Positions 20,389 to 32,200 of a stretch of 64,000 bases of DNA are shown here, piece by piece. A model generated the notes under the pieces. That model saw only the letters and a list, made by a program, of their open reading frames with translations, had not been told where the DNA came from and did no database searches. The translations under genes and the position numbers were made by a program. Positions within the stretch are counted from its first letter, which is position 1. Each line of letters starts with the position of its first letter. This DNA is from Micropterix aruncella (lineage: Eukaryota > Arthropoda > Insecta > Lepidoptera > Micropterigidae), in contig OX155967.1 of assembly GCA_944548615.1 (NCBI GenBank), forward strand, positions 6,496,049 to 6,560,048. Direction: 5' to 3'.

Positions 20389-21636
20389 TTAGGTTTTTAT
20401 TTTTCTGCCTGCAGATTTTCCATTTTTGTTTTTGATAATATTTTCCTCTCGTTCTTTCTTCGAAATTTTCTGACATTTCCTAGTTGTTGGTTTGCAAATT
20501 TCTTCATTTTCCTTGGTTTTTAAAAATTCTTTATAAGCTCTCGTCATGGGCCTCGCGGTAGTTTGAACGGCAGTAGATGGTTTAGGTGATTGTGGTTCTG
20601 CTACCACAACAGGATCGAAATCATTAACGAAATCGTTGATGTTTTTTAAATACTCTGGTTGTTTTGTTTTTCGCGTTTTTTGTTCTTTTTTTAATGCTTT
20701 CACACCAGAGAAAGCGGTTTCTTTCTTCTTTACTTTATAAGCTCTCGTAACAGGCGTAGCAGTAATTTGAGATGATGTAGATGGTTTAGGTGATAGTCTT
20801 TCTAATACCACAACAGGATCTAAATCATTAATGAATTCGTTGATGTTTTTTAAAGGCGCTGGTTGTTTTGTTTTTCGAATTTTTTGATCCTTTTTTAATG
20901 CTTCCACACCAGAGAATGCGGTTTCTTTCTTCTTTACTTTATAAGCTCTCGTAACAGGCGTAGCAGCAATTTGAAAGGATGTAGATGATTTAGGTGATAA
21001 TGGTTCTACTACCACAACAGGATCGAAATCATTAATAAAATCGTTGCTATTTTTTAAAGACATTGGTTGTTTTGTTGTTTGCATTTTTTGATCCTTTTTT
21101 AATGCTTTCACACCAGAGAACGCGGGTTTTTCCTTCTTTACTTCATAAGCTCTCGTAACAGGCGTAGCAGTAATTTGAAAGAATGTAGATGGTTTAGGTG
21201 ATTGTGGTTCTGCTACCACAACAGGATCGAAATCATTAATGAAATCGTTGTCGTTTTTTAAAGACGCTGGTTCTCTCATTTCTCGCATTTTTTGATCCTC
21301 TTTTAACGGTTTCACATCGAAGAACGCGGATTCTTTCTTCTTTAGAGAAGTTTGCAAAACGTTATCAACGAAATTGAACCATTCGTTCTTTTTTCTACCA
21401 TTCACTTGCTGTTTGTACGAATAATAACCGCCGACATCGGCTACACAAATAACTCGCTTTTTAGTAATTGCTTCAATGTGTTCAAACCTGACTTTCGGAA
21501 TTCCTATCTTTTTTCTCTTGTTCGAGTTGCTCGGCGTCTTGAGCGCCTTCCCAGACTTTGGTTTGACTTCTTGCTCGCCATTGTCGTCGTTAAAATTCAG
21601 CTTTTTAGTAATAGACTCTAAATTTGGATACTTCAT
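20389..21636 (-). CDS. Uncharacterised basic protein with four 68-residue tandem repeats
   Basis: Single-exon frame of 415 residues from an ATG at 21636 to TAA at 20389. The N-terminal ~98 residues are Lys-rich with a more hydrophobic patch (IGIPKVRFEHIEAI, VICVADVGGYYSYKQQ, EWFNFVDNVLQ). Residues 99-166, 167-234, 235-302 and 303-370 are four repeats of exactly 68 residues. Each has AFSGVKALKK-type, a K/R-rich linker, NDFINDFDPVVV, SPKPST and TPVTRAYKVKKK blocks. The SPKPS and TPVTR sites look like proline-directed phosphorylation sites. The last 45 residues are strongly basic (KKEREENIIKNKNGKSAGRK), like a nuclear localisation signal. I do not recognise the family; a chromatin or mitotic role is only a guess. 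No RNase, protease, zinc-finger or membrane motif is visible. It could be a lineage-specific gene or part of an unannotated element. Confidence 0.6.
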   Translation of the reverse strand: MKYPNLESITKKLNFNDDNGEQEVKPKSGKALKTPSNSNKRKKIGIPKVRFEHIEAITKKRVICVADVGGYYSYKQQVNGRKKNEWFNFVDNVLQTSLKKKESAFFDVKPLKEDQKMREMREPASLKNDNDFINDFDPVVVAEPQSPKPSTFFQITATPVTRAYEVKKEKPAFSGVKALKKDQKMQTTKQPMSLKNSNDFINDFDPVVVVEPLSPKSSTSFQIAATPVTRAYKVKKKETAFSGVEALKKDQKIRKTKQPAPLKNINEFINDLDPVVVLERLSPKPSTSSQITATPVTRAYKVKKKETAFSGVKALKKEQKTRKTKQPEYLKNINDFVNDFDPVVVAEPQSPKPSTAVQTTARPMTRAYKEFLKTKENEEICKPTTRKCQKISKKEREENIIKNKNGKSAGRKIKT

Positions 21637-22048
21637 CTCTCAATCTCACAATCCACACATTTTAAATCTAAAATAAAGTATTTATTATTTATGGTAAATT
21701 GACTGAACCAGGAATAATATTTACAATATATATTACAACTCACCGTAAAATAGTATCCATACATAAAATAAATATTCGTTCTACCCTCCGATTGTATAAA
21801 AGGAAATACCGTAAAGATACTTTTTTTTGTCAATTGTTGCCGTATCTCGTTTTGTAGAAATAGTGTGTATACATGCGAGAAACCGATACGGCAATTTTGT
21901 ACAAATACGGCAGTTTTAACTAGTGACTTTCCCCAATGCTTTGGCCACTGCCTATGTCTCTCAATCTTTCCCATAAATTATTTTCACGTTGCAGTGATTG
22001 TACACAAAAATAAATATTAGTTCTACCCTCTGATTGTATGCTCCCCGC
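21637..22048. other. Upstream region of the 415-residue ORF
   Basis: AT-rich, no clear promoter. Contains GAGAAACCGATACGGCAATT at ~21880 followed by ACAAATACGGCAGTT. A close relative (GAGAAACGGCACGGCAATTT, ACAAATACGGCAGTT) occurs at ~24734. Minus-strand reading of both gives a NCR/QNCR pattern. Confidence 0.4.
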
Positions 22049-22056
22049 TCTACACG

Positions 22057-23080
22057 CAAAGGCGGATCCAGCCTTCGAGTCAGGGGGGGGGGGGGGTCAC
22101 ATAGTCGAGGTCCAGCCAGGAGAGGCTCCGGAATAACTGCAGTATAGGAACCTCTCCTGGATTGTTGATTTTTAAACGTCACTGGACTATATTCGCCACG
22201 CAGATTTCGAATCTGCAATAATCTTTTGACGCTCTCAATAAATAAGCGAGATATAGGCATTTAAAGTTTGCATAATAAACGTCAACACAACGGCCATATT
22301 GTGTCAGAAGTAGTGTCGGAAAATAGTCGATATATCGCGAGTTCTCTAATGTCGATTACAATTCGCGATATTACAAAAATGATGGTATGGTCGTGTAAAA
22401 AACATGTGCGATATTTTTTTTAAAAAACACTATTTTCGAGGTTTTTCAATGACTTTGCGTTTTGATAACAAAAGGTATCATGAAACAATAGAAAATTCCA
22501 AAATATTTGAATAGCGCCGCAAGTAAAAATTTTTTTGGAATTTCGCGCGAAATTCGAAAAAAAAAATATGCCTGCGGCGCTATTGTCCGCTATCGGCGCT
22601 TGATGTTAACATGACAATGTATTAGCGATATTTCATTTTTTTTTCGAGGTTCTTACAAAATGACTTTGGTGATAATGACAAAAGGTAACCTGAAACAAAC
22701 GAAATTTCTTCAATATCAAATTAACACCGCAGCAAAAAACTTTTTCGAATTTCGCGCGAAATTCGAAAAAAACTGCAAACTTTAAATGCCTATATTTAGC
22801 TTATTTATTGAGAGCGTCAAAAGATTATTGCAGATTCGAAATCTGCGTGGCGAATATGGTCCAGTGACGTTTAAAAATCAACAATCCAGGAGAGGTTCCT
22901 ATACTGCAGTTATGGCTCCAAAATTACAAAAATAAATACAAATCAAATAGTTTAAAAAATAAATACTATCAATAGATTTTACAAAAATTATCAGTGGTCG
23001 ACGTATGCCCAGCCCAGGCCCCAGGGGGGGTCATGACCCCAATGACCCCCCCCCCCCCCCCCCCCCTCGATCCGCCGTTG
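22057..23080. mobile_element. hAT-type non-autonomous transposon with 8-bp target duplication
   Basis: Termini CAAAGGCGGATCCA (22057) and TCGATCCGCCGTTG (ending 23080) are inverted relatives, and TCTACACG is duplicated exactly on both sides (22049-22056, 23081-23088). CA-starting inverted repeats with 8-bp duplications are the hAT signature. Inside each end are long G-runs (22082-22096) or C-runs (23046-23066). The centre is occupied by a 781-bp foldback (22133-22913). No transposase frame remains. Confidence 0.85.
22133..22913. mobile_element. Foldback/MITE with 140-bp terminal inverted repeats, nested in the hAT element
   Basis: The left arm (22133-22272) beginning ATAACTGCAGTATAGGAACC matches the right arm (22774-22913) in reverse over ~140 bp with few differences. 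The interior has two related ~150-bp units (22425-22580 and 22630-22775). Each has TTTCGAGGTTxTT...ATGACTTT, ACAAAAGGTA, TGAAACAA and the palindrome GAATTTCGCGCGAAATTCG. A third, partial terminal copy lies at 25594-25720. No ORF, so its mobilising enzyme is unknown. Confidence 0.85.
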
Positions 23081-23088
23081 TCTACACG

Positions 23089-25593
23089 TCGGTCATTGTT
23101 GGGCCACATCGTGAAAGTGGCAGCGAGTCGGCATCACTGTGATGTGTGAACCATTTATTGGAGAGGGCGAGAGAGACATAGGCAATGGCACACATGTTGG
23201 CTAACGTGTAGAGCGTGTCCGCTGTGCCTAAAAGAAAATGCTGTAAATTGAACCATGATTACCAATAGTTGCCGAAATCATGTGAAACATTATCATGGTA
23301 ATTTCGCGAATTTGTACACGGAAATTCCACTCAAAATCGGCAGATATAAAGGATTACGGGGAAACGATCAGTGTTATTTTTTTTGTGAAAATGAGACACT
23401 AATGCTATCTGGTGGCTTGTTCCCAGACGAATCGCAGTATGAATCTATTTTCGAAGGATAGATCATAGCCTGCCCTTAAATGAAGGAAGAAGAAAACGTG
23501 TAACAGGAAAGAATGATCAAGGTACACGTGGTAACGTGGACCTTGATATTTTCCGTCATGTTCAGAGGTGGGGTACCTCGATCACCATTTGGTTGACGCT
23601 GAGGAGGAAATGTGATGGAATTCCACGTTTCCGTTTCTTTTCTAAGGTATAATTTAAGTAGAGTGTATTTTTTATTAGAAACATTAATAGTCTTTTTATA
23701 ATGGTGGTCCTAAACGGGCTATACTTTTAATTGCATGTGGCCGCAATACTGATCACTGCCACATATTAATGCAGCATATGGCTGGAGAATATATATCTCG
23801 GCCATTCTCAGAAATATTTCTGCTAAAGTATGGCCTATAATTTTGTTTCGAAATGTGCTACATAATCGGGCAACTATGGCCGACTAAATCATACTTACCG
23901 CAGCGGCTTATATTGTTATAAAATAAATTTTTAAACAAAAAAAGGACGAGAATGTAGATTCGACCTTAATTAAATAGGCTCAACACTTTAGATATCTAAG
24001 TCTGAATGTTTTTGAAGATATGAATAGAAATGGAAAGATCTTCTCCATATGAATACACTATTTTAATAATAAATGTACAAAACAATTATCTACTAATAGT
24101 GTATACCTACAAACATTTCAACATAGTTATACATAATATCAATTATTTCACGCAATTGTATATGACGACATATCAGAATATATAATAATATTTTATACAT
24201 CAAAATAATTGATGAATACAAATCGAATAACTAAAGTTTTCCGTGCGTCGTGCCTCGCATTCGAAAGGGACGTACTATGTCGCAGAACGATACAACAATA
24301 AAGCTGGCCGGCAATATTGCAGTATTTTCGATTGTGAAGCGATGATATGCCAGCAACACGTAAAAATGCTTCGGCCATATCAAACATGTGTATGTACATG
24401 GCCGGGACGTACTTAAAATATTGCCGTGTATTGCATAGTTGGTACTGCTAGCAGCGTTGCCGGCAATTGTATTGCAGCCACATATTAAAGCGAAAATTTG
24501 GCCTGTTTAGGAGCAGCTTAATAGTATTTTTATTTTATAATTTTCGCTTTTTCTGTTGTGTAATTTAAGTATTTTTTTGGTTTTTTAAACCCGAATATAT
24601 TTTGTTTACGCACAAAATGTACTTTTTTTCTTATTTGAATCCTTGCTCAAATGACATTTTTAAGTTAGTAAATTTCAAAATGGAATTACTAAAATTTTTA
24701 AAAAGACATTCATGTATTTTTCCAATATTCATTCGAGAAACGGCACGGCAATTTTGACAAATACGGCAGTTATGTCCATCCATATTTTGATAAATCTGGC
24801 AACGCTCACCCACGTTTCCTCTATAGAAGAATCCGACCATAGATTCTTTTTGCTGTAAAGTTGACAAGGTACACGCTAGCCCATTTTCTTGTGCGAATAT
24901 TTCGCTCAAATACTCTAGAAATACGTCAAATTAAGCGGTAATATGCTGTCAGATAAAATCTCTAATATTCATTCCCCTAGAAACGGATTAATGAAAGTGC
25001 GGATGCATCGTAAAAGTAATGATTCGGCCGGATTTGAGTTCGGGTCTGCCCGTCCGGATTTCGTTTTGTGTTGTTGATGTGCACTGTTTGGATAAATCAG
25101 TGATAATTCGCGTGTAAAGTGGCGAAAATCCGTATATTCGTGTTATATTTTAATGGTTCAGAGTGAAATCGGTTAATTTATGATGAAAAATAACCTATAA
25201 ATAAGTCAGCTGTCAAATCTTCACAACCAATTTTTTTAGTTTTTTGATTGAATTGGCGTTTAAATGTGGTTTCGTATTTGGTTTACGCTGTTAAATGATG
25301 AATCTGGCGGTTAATAATATGGAATTATTGCAGTATAGGTACCTTTCTCAGAAATCGAAAAAACAAAGAAATACTACTAGGTTAGATCATTGTAATGCTA
25401 AATGTGAAAGAAAAAAGCTTCGGACGCGTAAATTTTCAAAACCAAATTTACATACAAAAAATAAAAAATTTTTTTTTTTACCTCAGGTTTTAAGGTTGTT
25501 TTAAAAAAACCTAACCTAACCTACCGCCAAATAGGTGTTTATGTATTATTTTTTAAAAAAAACTACCGAAATGTATGGGTTTGGCGCTTTTTT
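23089..25593. other. Intergenic stretch, no gene recognised
   Basis: Two short frames (plus 23255-23461; minus 24631-24909) have no recognisable domain, though the second has a NCRICQNCR cluster. 25020-25200 has longer mixed-composition sequence that could be an untranslated exon of an unseen gene. No TE termini found. Confidence 0.35.
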
Positions 25594-25720
25594 TAATGCC
25601 TATATCTCGCTTATTTATTGAGACCGAATAAATATTATTGCAGATTCGGAATCAGCGTGGTGAATATAGTCTGGTGACGTTAAAAAATCAACAATCTAGA
25701 AGAGGTACCTATACTGCAAT
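25594..25720. repeat. Partial copy of the 140-bp foldback terminus
   Basis: AATGCCTATATCTCGCTTAT, TTATTGAGACC, TATTGCAGATTCGGAATCAG, GTGACGTT and ACCTATACTGCAAT align with the right arm of the 22133-22913 element. Only one arm is present. Confidence 0.85.
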
Positions 25721-26078
25721 AATACCAATAATACGGGTTTTTCTTACAGCAATCAGTAGTTTTGAAGGTGTTCTGAAAACAGCCAACGCCTTTGCTGGTA
25801 TTTATGCAGTTTAGCAAACTCTTCTACATTAAAGATGTTTTATTGTCACCTTACTATATTCATCACATTTATTCCGAATTCGAACTAAAAATCTTGAAAT
25901 CTTTGCTTTATCTATAAGTAAATAGGCGTTTAAAGTAGCGTCTTAACACCTTAATGGCGGTATGTTAACTTTTGGTTTAGGTTGAGTTAAAGTTAGCTAA
26001 ACTATTACCCTTTGCTTTATTAGGTTTCGAAGTGAGAATATAGCGTTTTTCTTAGTATTGTGTATGTTGTGTACGCAG

Positions 26079-26240
26079 ATGAGTACGAAGATCATCAAGG
26101 CGGCTGGTGCCGAGCCTGACACTTTGGAGACGTCGATCTCCCAAGCTCTTGTCGAGTTGGAGACCAACTCTGACCTGAAGGCGCAACTCCGAGAGTTGTA
26201 CGTCACTAAGGCCAAGGAGATTGAGATTCACAATCGCAAG
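26079..26240 (+). CDS. RpS7: RpS7 coding exon 1 (residues 1-54)
   Basis: ATG at 26079, donor GTATGT at 26241, phase 0. Encodes the N-terminal helix region ending EIEIHNRK. An upstream in-frame ATG at 26064 would only count if there is no splice at 26078. Confidence 0.93.
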
Positions 26241-29200
26241 GTATGTCGAGTTTATTGTTGGATATATTAGGGGCACCAGAAAAGAATGTCGTTATTTTTG
26301 TTGACCGGCTTCGGGCATTGACTACTACCCTCTAAAGACGTGTTTTATGTTATTACGGTGACTGTCAGGATTGTATTGTGACTTGTAAAATTAGAATTTT
26401 GTGGCCCGATTTACAATGGATCAATTTTTACCAAGTATAGAATTTATTTGATAGCGTAGTTCGAGCGGTATCCATCTGCCCTCTCGACGCCTTCCCGAAT
26501 TTTTAAAGATTCTTTTAACACTTGACAATGAGTATCCGAGAATATATGCTAAAGCCCTCGAAAATTTGTTTGTAGAAAGTGTGTGCAAGCATAATAATAT
26601 ATAACGGTGGAATATTCAGTGACAGGGTTTTACCGCAGTGGAGGGAGTAATAGAGCCGATAATACTAAAAACACCGATCGGCGTTAGTGGCCAATCCGAG
26701 GTTAAGAACGTTTTGCAAAATGACATGTGGAATAAACTACCATTTATACAACACTATTAACACACTTGACTAGCTTTACAAGATCTGATCTGGACGTATC
26801 AGCAAAACTATTCGTCCAGAATAAACAATAATAATAAAAAGTGTCGTATGGTTTTTGTGCATTTTGGATTTTTGATGCCAACTGATAAAGTATCTTAACA
26901 CATTCATTGCCGTTTACGCGATATAGCATGTTGCGGCCCCTCACCGAACGGCCGTTGACTATGCATGATAAATAACTTTGTGGCAAGAAATTTAAATTTT
27001 CAGTTTGGCAGTGAACGTGTTAAGTAAGAATAAAGACACCTCCCCCGCCTAAATAAGGAAATGCTGGACCCCCCTCTCGCCCTTGTTCCACTACTTGCGC
27101 GATTAATTATATATATTTTATTGGATTACAGTCAATCATCGTATACGTGCCGATGCCCAAGCTTCGCGCTTTCCAGAAGATCCAGGTGCGTCTGGTGCGC
27201 GAGCTGGAGAAGAAGTTCAGCGGCAGGACCGTCATGTTCGTGGGAGACAGGAAAATCCTTCCCAAGCCCTCGCACAAGACCAGGCCCGCTTCCAAACAGA
27301 AGAGGCCGCGCTCCAGGTTAATATTTACTTACTTATTGTAACTTGACAAATTGAAGAGCGATGCAAACATTCAATAGCTCAGTTTTTGTCGCCGTTTAAT
27401 ATTTTTCTCCATACAAATCTATCAAACTTACTAGTAAGTAAGGCTGATTTACATTGTCAGTTACTGACTTCAAATCCAAAACAAGTCAGTGCTGACCCGG
27501 TACTGCCATTGTATAAATTGATTTCAAGTCAGTACAGCGCTGTCGGGCCAGCGCTGACTTAAATATTCCCGCTATTATACAGTAGAGCAGTGTTCTGCAA
27601 ACTTTGTGTTCAAGGTGCACCTACTAAATCGAAAATTTTTGGAGGTACACCAATTAAAAAACGATGTTTTTTTTATATTTATTTATTATTAACCCCTCAA
27701 GCGGCGGGTGTAAATATTGGCAGTCACCTGTCATTTCTGTGAGTTGAAGGTCAAAAATATAGCACTTTAGAAAAACGATCATAAGAAAGAAACTACTCGA
27801 TAGATCATGAAAAGAAGAATTGTAGAATGATTGCGTTGAAATTTAAAATATAAAACATTAAAACCTCATTTTGTAAAACAATTAGATAATTATGAATAAT
27901 TATTAGAAAGTTGGAGAACTGAAAAAAACTGAATTTATTCAGCGATATCGACGTTTTATCTCAAAATACGAAACCCTATCTAGAAATTGTAAACACATTT
28001 TTGTACATTATTACATGCTTTACCAAGTCTATTAGTTCGTTTTATTTATTTTCAAACATATATCCGAACAGAATATGCGAAGAGAAGCACAGATCCAAGC
28101 AATGGCAGCACTCGACTAAGTGCCCCCAGAATACAAACAATTATATTAGAGATTCTAGACTGCGAGAAGCACGACTGAATAACCGTACAATACAGAATTT
28201 ATCCATCTTTCTCAGACATATCTAACAGGAGGTGTTTGCACTGTGATTTTGGTGTAAATTCAGTTCATTGAGAGTGCAGTTTGTCGCGCCGCGCTCGTAC
28301 CCGTTTTGGGACGTTACTGAGCATTGACTACAATACATCGTACCCGATTCGAGACGTTACTGTCTTGAGGGGTTAAAATCAATATAATATGCAAAGATGT
28401 TTAATGAGAAATGTGAGCCTGCTTAACTGAGCACAGGCGATCAAAATTGGAGCAATAGTTGATAAGGCTGCTCTCATCTCTTCGTCGATCGTCCTCAGGC
28501 TCTCCTTTTTTTTTCATTTAATCGTAGTGAGAGTTGAAAACCCCAATTTGCATAAGTAAGCCGTGGCAAATGTTAAGAGAATTGCAATAGCACACTTTGA
28601 AAGCAGTGGATACTTATTTTTAATATGCAGCCTAAAATGTGTTAGCTCTGTTTTGAAAAAAAAAATTGTTAATGTCCGATCAGTTTTTAGCTCCATTAAT
28701 TCTTCCTGCTCGTTTATTGGTAAGTGTCCAAGAGAAATGTTATCTGAGAATGGATTTGTCCATTCTCAGGTGCGGGTGAGGCTGTCCCACTCCTCGAGCA
28801 ACGAAGCACTTCACTCGCATAACTCTCAGCTTTGTGTAGGTTGCATTATCTTCACAAAACTTGTGAAGATAATGCAACACACCAACTAATGACCGCGGTA
28901 CACCAGTGTGCCGCGGCACACACTTTGCGGAACACTGCAGTAGAGCCCCGATTATCCGCAAGTGCCAGGAAAAAATATTTTAAAGAGTTTGTGTTGTCAG
29001 ATGCAAAAACGAGTGACTATTGTTTTTTAAAGTCGTAACAACATTTTTTGTAAGCTTTGTATTTTCTTTACTGTTAATTAGGGATTCATTCGTAGATCAA
29101 AGATTTATGCAATACTGTACATACATATTTAGTCTTTTTTGGGTTATCCGCGATTTTCGCTATCCGCGTTTTGCTTGCCACCCTATTACGCAGATAATCG

Positions 29201-32200
29201 GGGCTCTACTACAAAACTTGTGAAGATAATGCAACACACCAACTAATGACCGCGGTACACCAGTGTGCCGCGGCACACACTTTGCGGAACACTGCAGTAG
29301 AGCCCCGATTATCCGCAAGTGCCAGGAAAAAATATTTTAAAGAGTTTGTGTTGTCAGATGCAAAAACGAGTGACTATTGTTTTTTAAAGTCGTAACAACA
29401 TTTTTTGTAAGCTTTGTATTTTCTTTACTGTTAATTAGGGATTCATTCGTAGATCAAAGATTTATGCAATACTGTACATACATATTTAGTCTTTTTTGGG
29501 TTATCCGCGATTTTCGCTATCCGCGTTTTGCTTGCCACCCTATTACGCAGATAATCGGGGCTCTACTACAAAACTTGTGAAGATAATGCAACACACCAAC
29601 TAATGACCGCGGTACACCAGTGTGCCGCGGCACACACTTTGCGGAACACTGCAGTAGAGCCCCGATTATCCGCAAGTGCCAGGAAAAAATATTTTAAAGA
29701 GTTTGTGTTGTCAGATGCAAAAACGAGTGACTATTGTTTTTTAAAGTCGTAACAACATTTCTTGTAAGCTTTGTATTTTCTTTACTGTTAATTAGGGATT
29801 CATTCGTAGATCAAAGATTTATGCAATACTGTACATACATGTTTAGTCTTTTTTGGGTTATCCGCGATTTTCGCTATCCGCAGTGTGCTTGCCACCCTAT
29901 TCCGCAGATAATCGGGGCTCTACTATATTTTGAAGTTATACTGTAGTTGGTCGGTCTCTAACACTAACTAATAACTTTTTCCCACTGATTTTAATAATGT
30001 GCTCACACCCTAGAGAAATAATTAGGACTGATTGACCGCATCAATCGGCAATACCAGATACTATAGCAATCAAGACTATAGCACTGACGCCAGTAACCGA
30101 GTCAATGTAAATATGAACAAGCGGCTAGAATGGTAATGTAGGGATTGTATTTGCGTTTATGAATTTCTACAGAATACGTTGGTTAGTCATGCTTTTGTTG
30201 ACTGTATGTAGGTACTGAAGTCCCTACAGTAACATGGCTTGTTTTTTTTTTATGACGTACTCCAATTGTATCACAAAGGTGGAACTGTCAATCGCAGTGG
30301 TGATACAGCATTGGTGGATAAAAAATTAGGTAAAGGGAATGTTATGGTGTGCAGTACGACGTCCAAATGACACATTTTGTTGCGCTTCTTCTAATGTTAT
30401 ACATTGATGTTGTTCTCAGGACACTGTGCTGCGTGTATGATGCTATTTTGGAAGACCTGGTATTCCCGGCTGAGGTTGTCGGCAAGAGAATCCGAGTCAA
30501 GATTGATGGTTCCCAATTGATCAAGGTGCATTTGGACAAGAATCAGCAGACCACCATTGAACATAAGGTTTGTATTATACTTTTACACTTGCTCGATTGC
30601 GTTTCTCGTGAACTAATATCGGAAAATAGTTAAAGCGAACGAGACAGAGCAGTGCGTTAGAGCGGACTGTAAAATGAACAATTGTATCTTTTCCCGCACA
30701 AAAACAACCTGCCATATATAAAACCACCTGCATTAGTTTGAATCAATGTTGTCCGATCTTAGATTATGCCGCTTTGTGTTCGATTAGTAGTTTTAAACTG
30801 GAAAATAATAAAACCGTTCATTTTATATTCCTTTCTTAACCCTTGGAGTAAATGGGTATTTTCATGGATGCATCTGTCTCTTTTGCAGGATTTTCGGCGA
30901 CATCGACGGCGCTCGACTTAAAGTACTATAACTACGAAACTACTACACCAATCATAAAAAGGAACAACTGCACAATGATTGCATTGAAATTTCGAATATA
31001 GAATATTGAAATATCATTTTGTAAAACAATTAGATAATTATGAATAAATATGAGAACGTCAAAGAAGTGAAAAAAACGCGCGACCAGATTTGGTCGACTC
31101 GTACTCAACGAATAATTGTTTCGCGACCAGATTTGGTTGACTCATACTCAACGGGTTAACGTATTATCGCACTCACTTTTGCCTTGAAAGCTCTTATAGT
31201 TTTGGAGTCACCTCGAAGTCCACTGACTATGAGGAGTACCATGCACCTAAGACACAGTATACCAACCTGTAGCTTTACTCTCGAGCTATAGGCGTCCCGG
31301 TGAAAGCGAACGGTTAGCATCACGCGCAGGTAAAGCCTGGCGACCTTTTGAGCGTTTGGATATCTGCGTGGGCCGAGTAGCGGGACATCTGGCGACCATA
31401 TCCGAGCCCTTACGACTCGTGAGGTATTCTTTGATTATAATTTTGTTCTAAGAGAAGCTACTGTCTGGTATACTGTGCCTAAGATATATGATGCATGACG
31501 CGCACAACCGTTCGCACCAGGTAGTCGTAGGGCCGTATCTTTATCCACTCGGATAGCAAGGCAGCTCTTATGGCACTAGCCTCGAATACTATTAATTCAA
31601 AGCTAGTAATGAAAAAGTAGGAAATGAAAAAGCCAACAAACTTGCTAAGACGGGAGCAAAGGGAACGTTATACGGCCCTGAACCTTGCTGTGGCGTACCA
31701 AAAAGCCTTGCAAACCTAATGCTCAAACAAATACGTTTAAAACAATCCGTCAACCACTGGAACAACACGCCAGGGTTGAATCAATCCAAAGCGCTAATGA
31801 AGGTTTAGGACAGTAAGACGGCCCGTGAGGCTTTATCGCTAAATAGGAACAATCTACGCATACTGGTGAGGGCGCTCACGGGGCATTGTGGCCTTAATAA
31901 ACACATGTACAACCTCAAGCTCAGAGACACAAAAATGTGCAGGTACTGCCAAGGGGCAGAGGAAACTCCCCTGCACCTCATGTGCGAGTGTGGCCCGCTG
32001 ATGCGTAAAAGATACACCCACTTGGGTGGTCATTACCTCCAACCTGAGGAGGTAAAATAATCTGGCGCCAAAAGCCTGTTGCGGTTCTTAAATGACTTGA
32101 GGCTTAGCGCAGAACTATAGTAGGTGGCGAACACAATAGATCAGCAATGGTCGCAGTGTTACAAGGCTCATAAAGACTTTAGAAAAGCCCCACACAACAA

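Larger units (their letters stand above)
27588..28937 (-). mobile_element. hAT transposon remnant (CAGTGTTC termini), 8-bp target duplication
   Basis: Begins CAGTGTTCTGCAAACTTTGT and ends CACTTTGCGGAACACTG. CAGTAGAG is repeated exactly on both sides (27580-27587, 28938-28945). The duplicated octamer is the first 8 bases of a pogo-like MITE terminus, so the hAT inserted there. A piggyBac-type MITE (27693-28372) is nested inside. The minus strand at 28696-28514 encodes the tail of the transposase. The same family is at 62657-63326. Confidence 0.85.

Noticed and set aside
26064..26078. Upstream in-frame ATG as RpS7 start
   Set aside because: It would add MLCTQ, not found in S7 proteins, and the AG at 26077-26078 fits a splice acceptor directly before the conserved start.
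28854..29924. CRISPR-like or protein-coding tandem array
   Set aside because: Units are 357 bp, head-to-tail and without spacers; they decompose into a hAT end plus a MITE. The repeated 67-codon frame follows from the DNA repeat.
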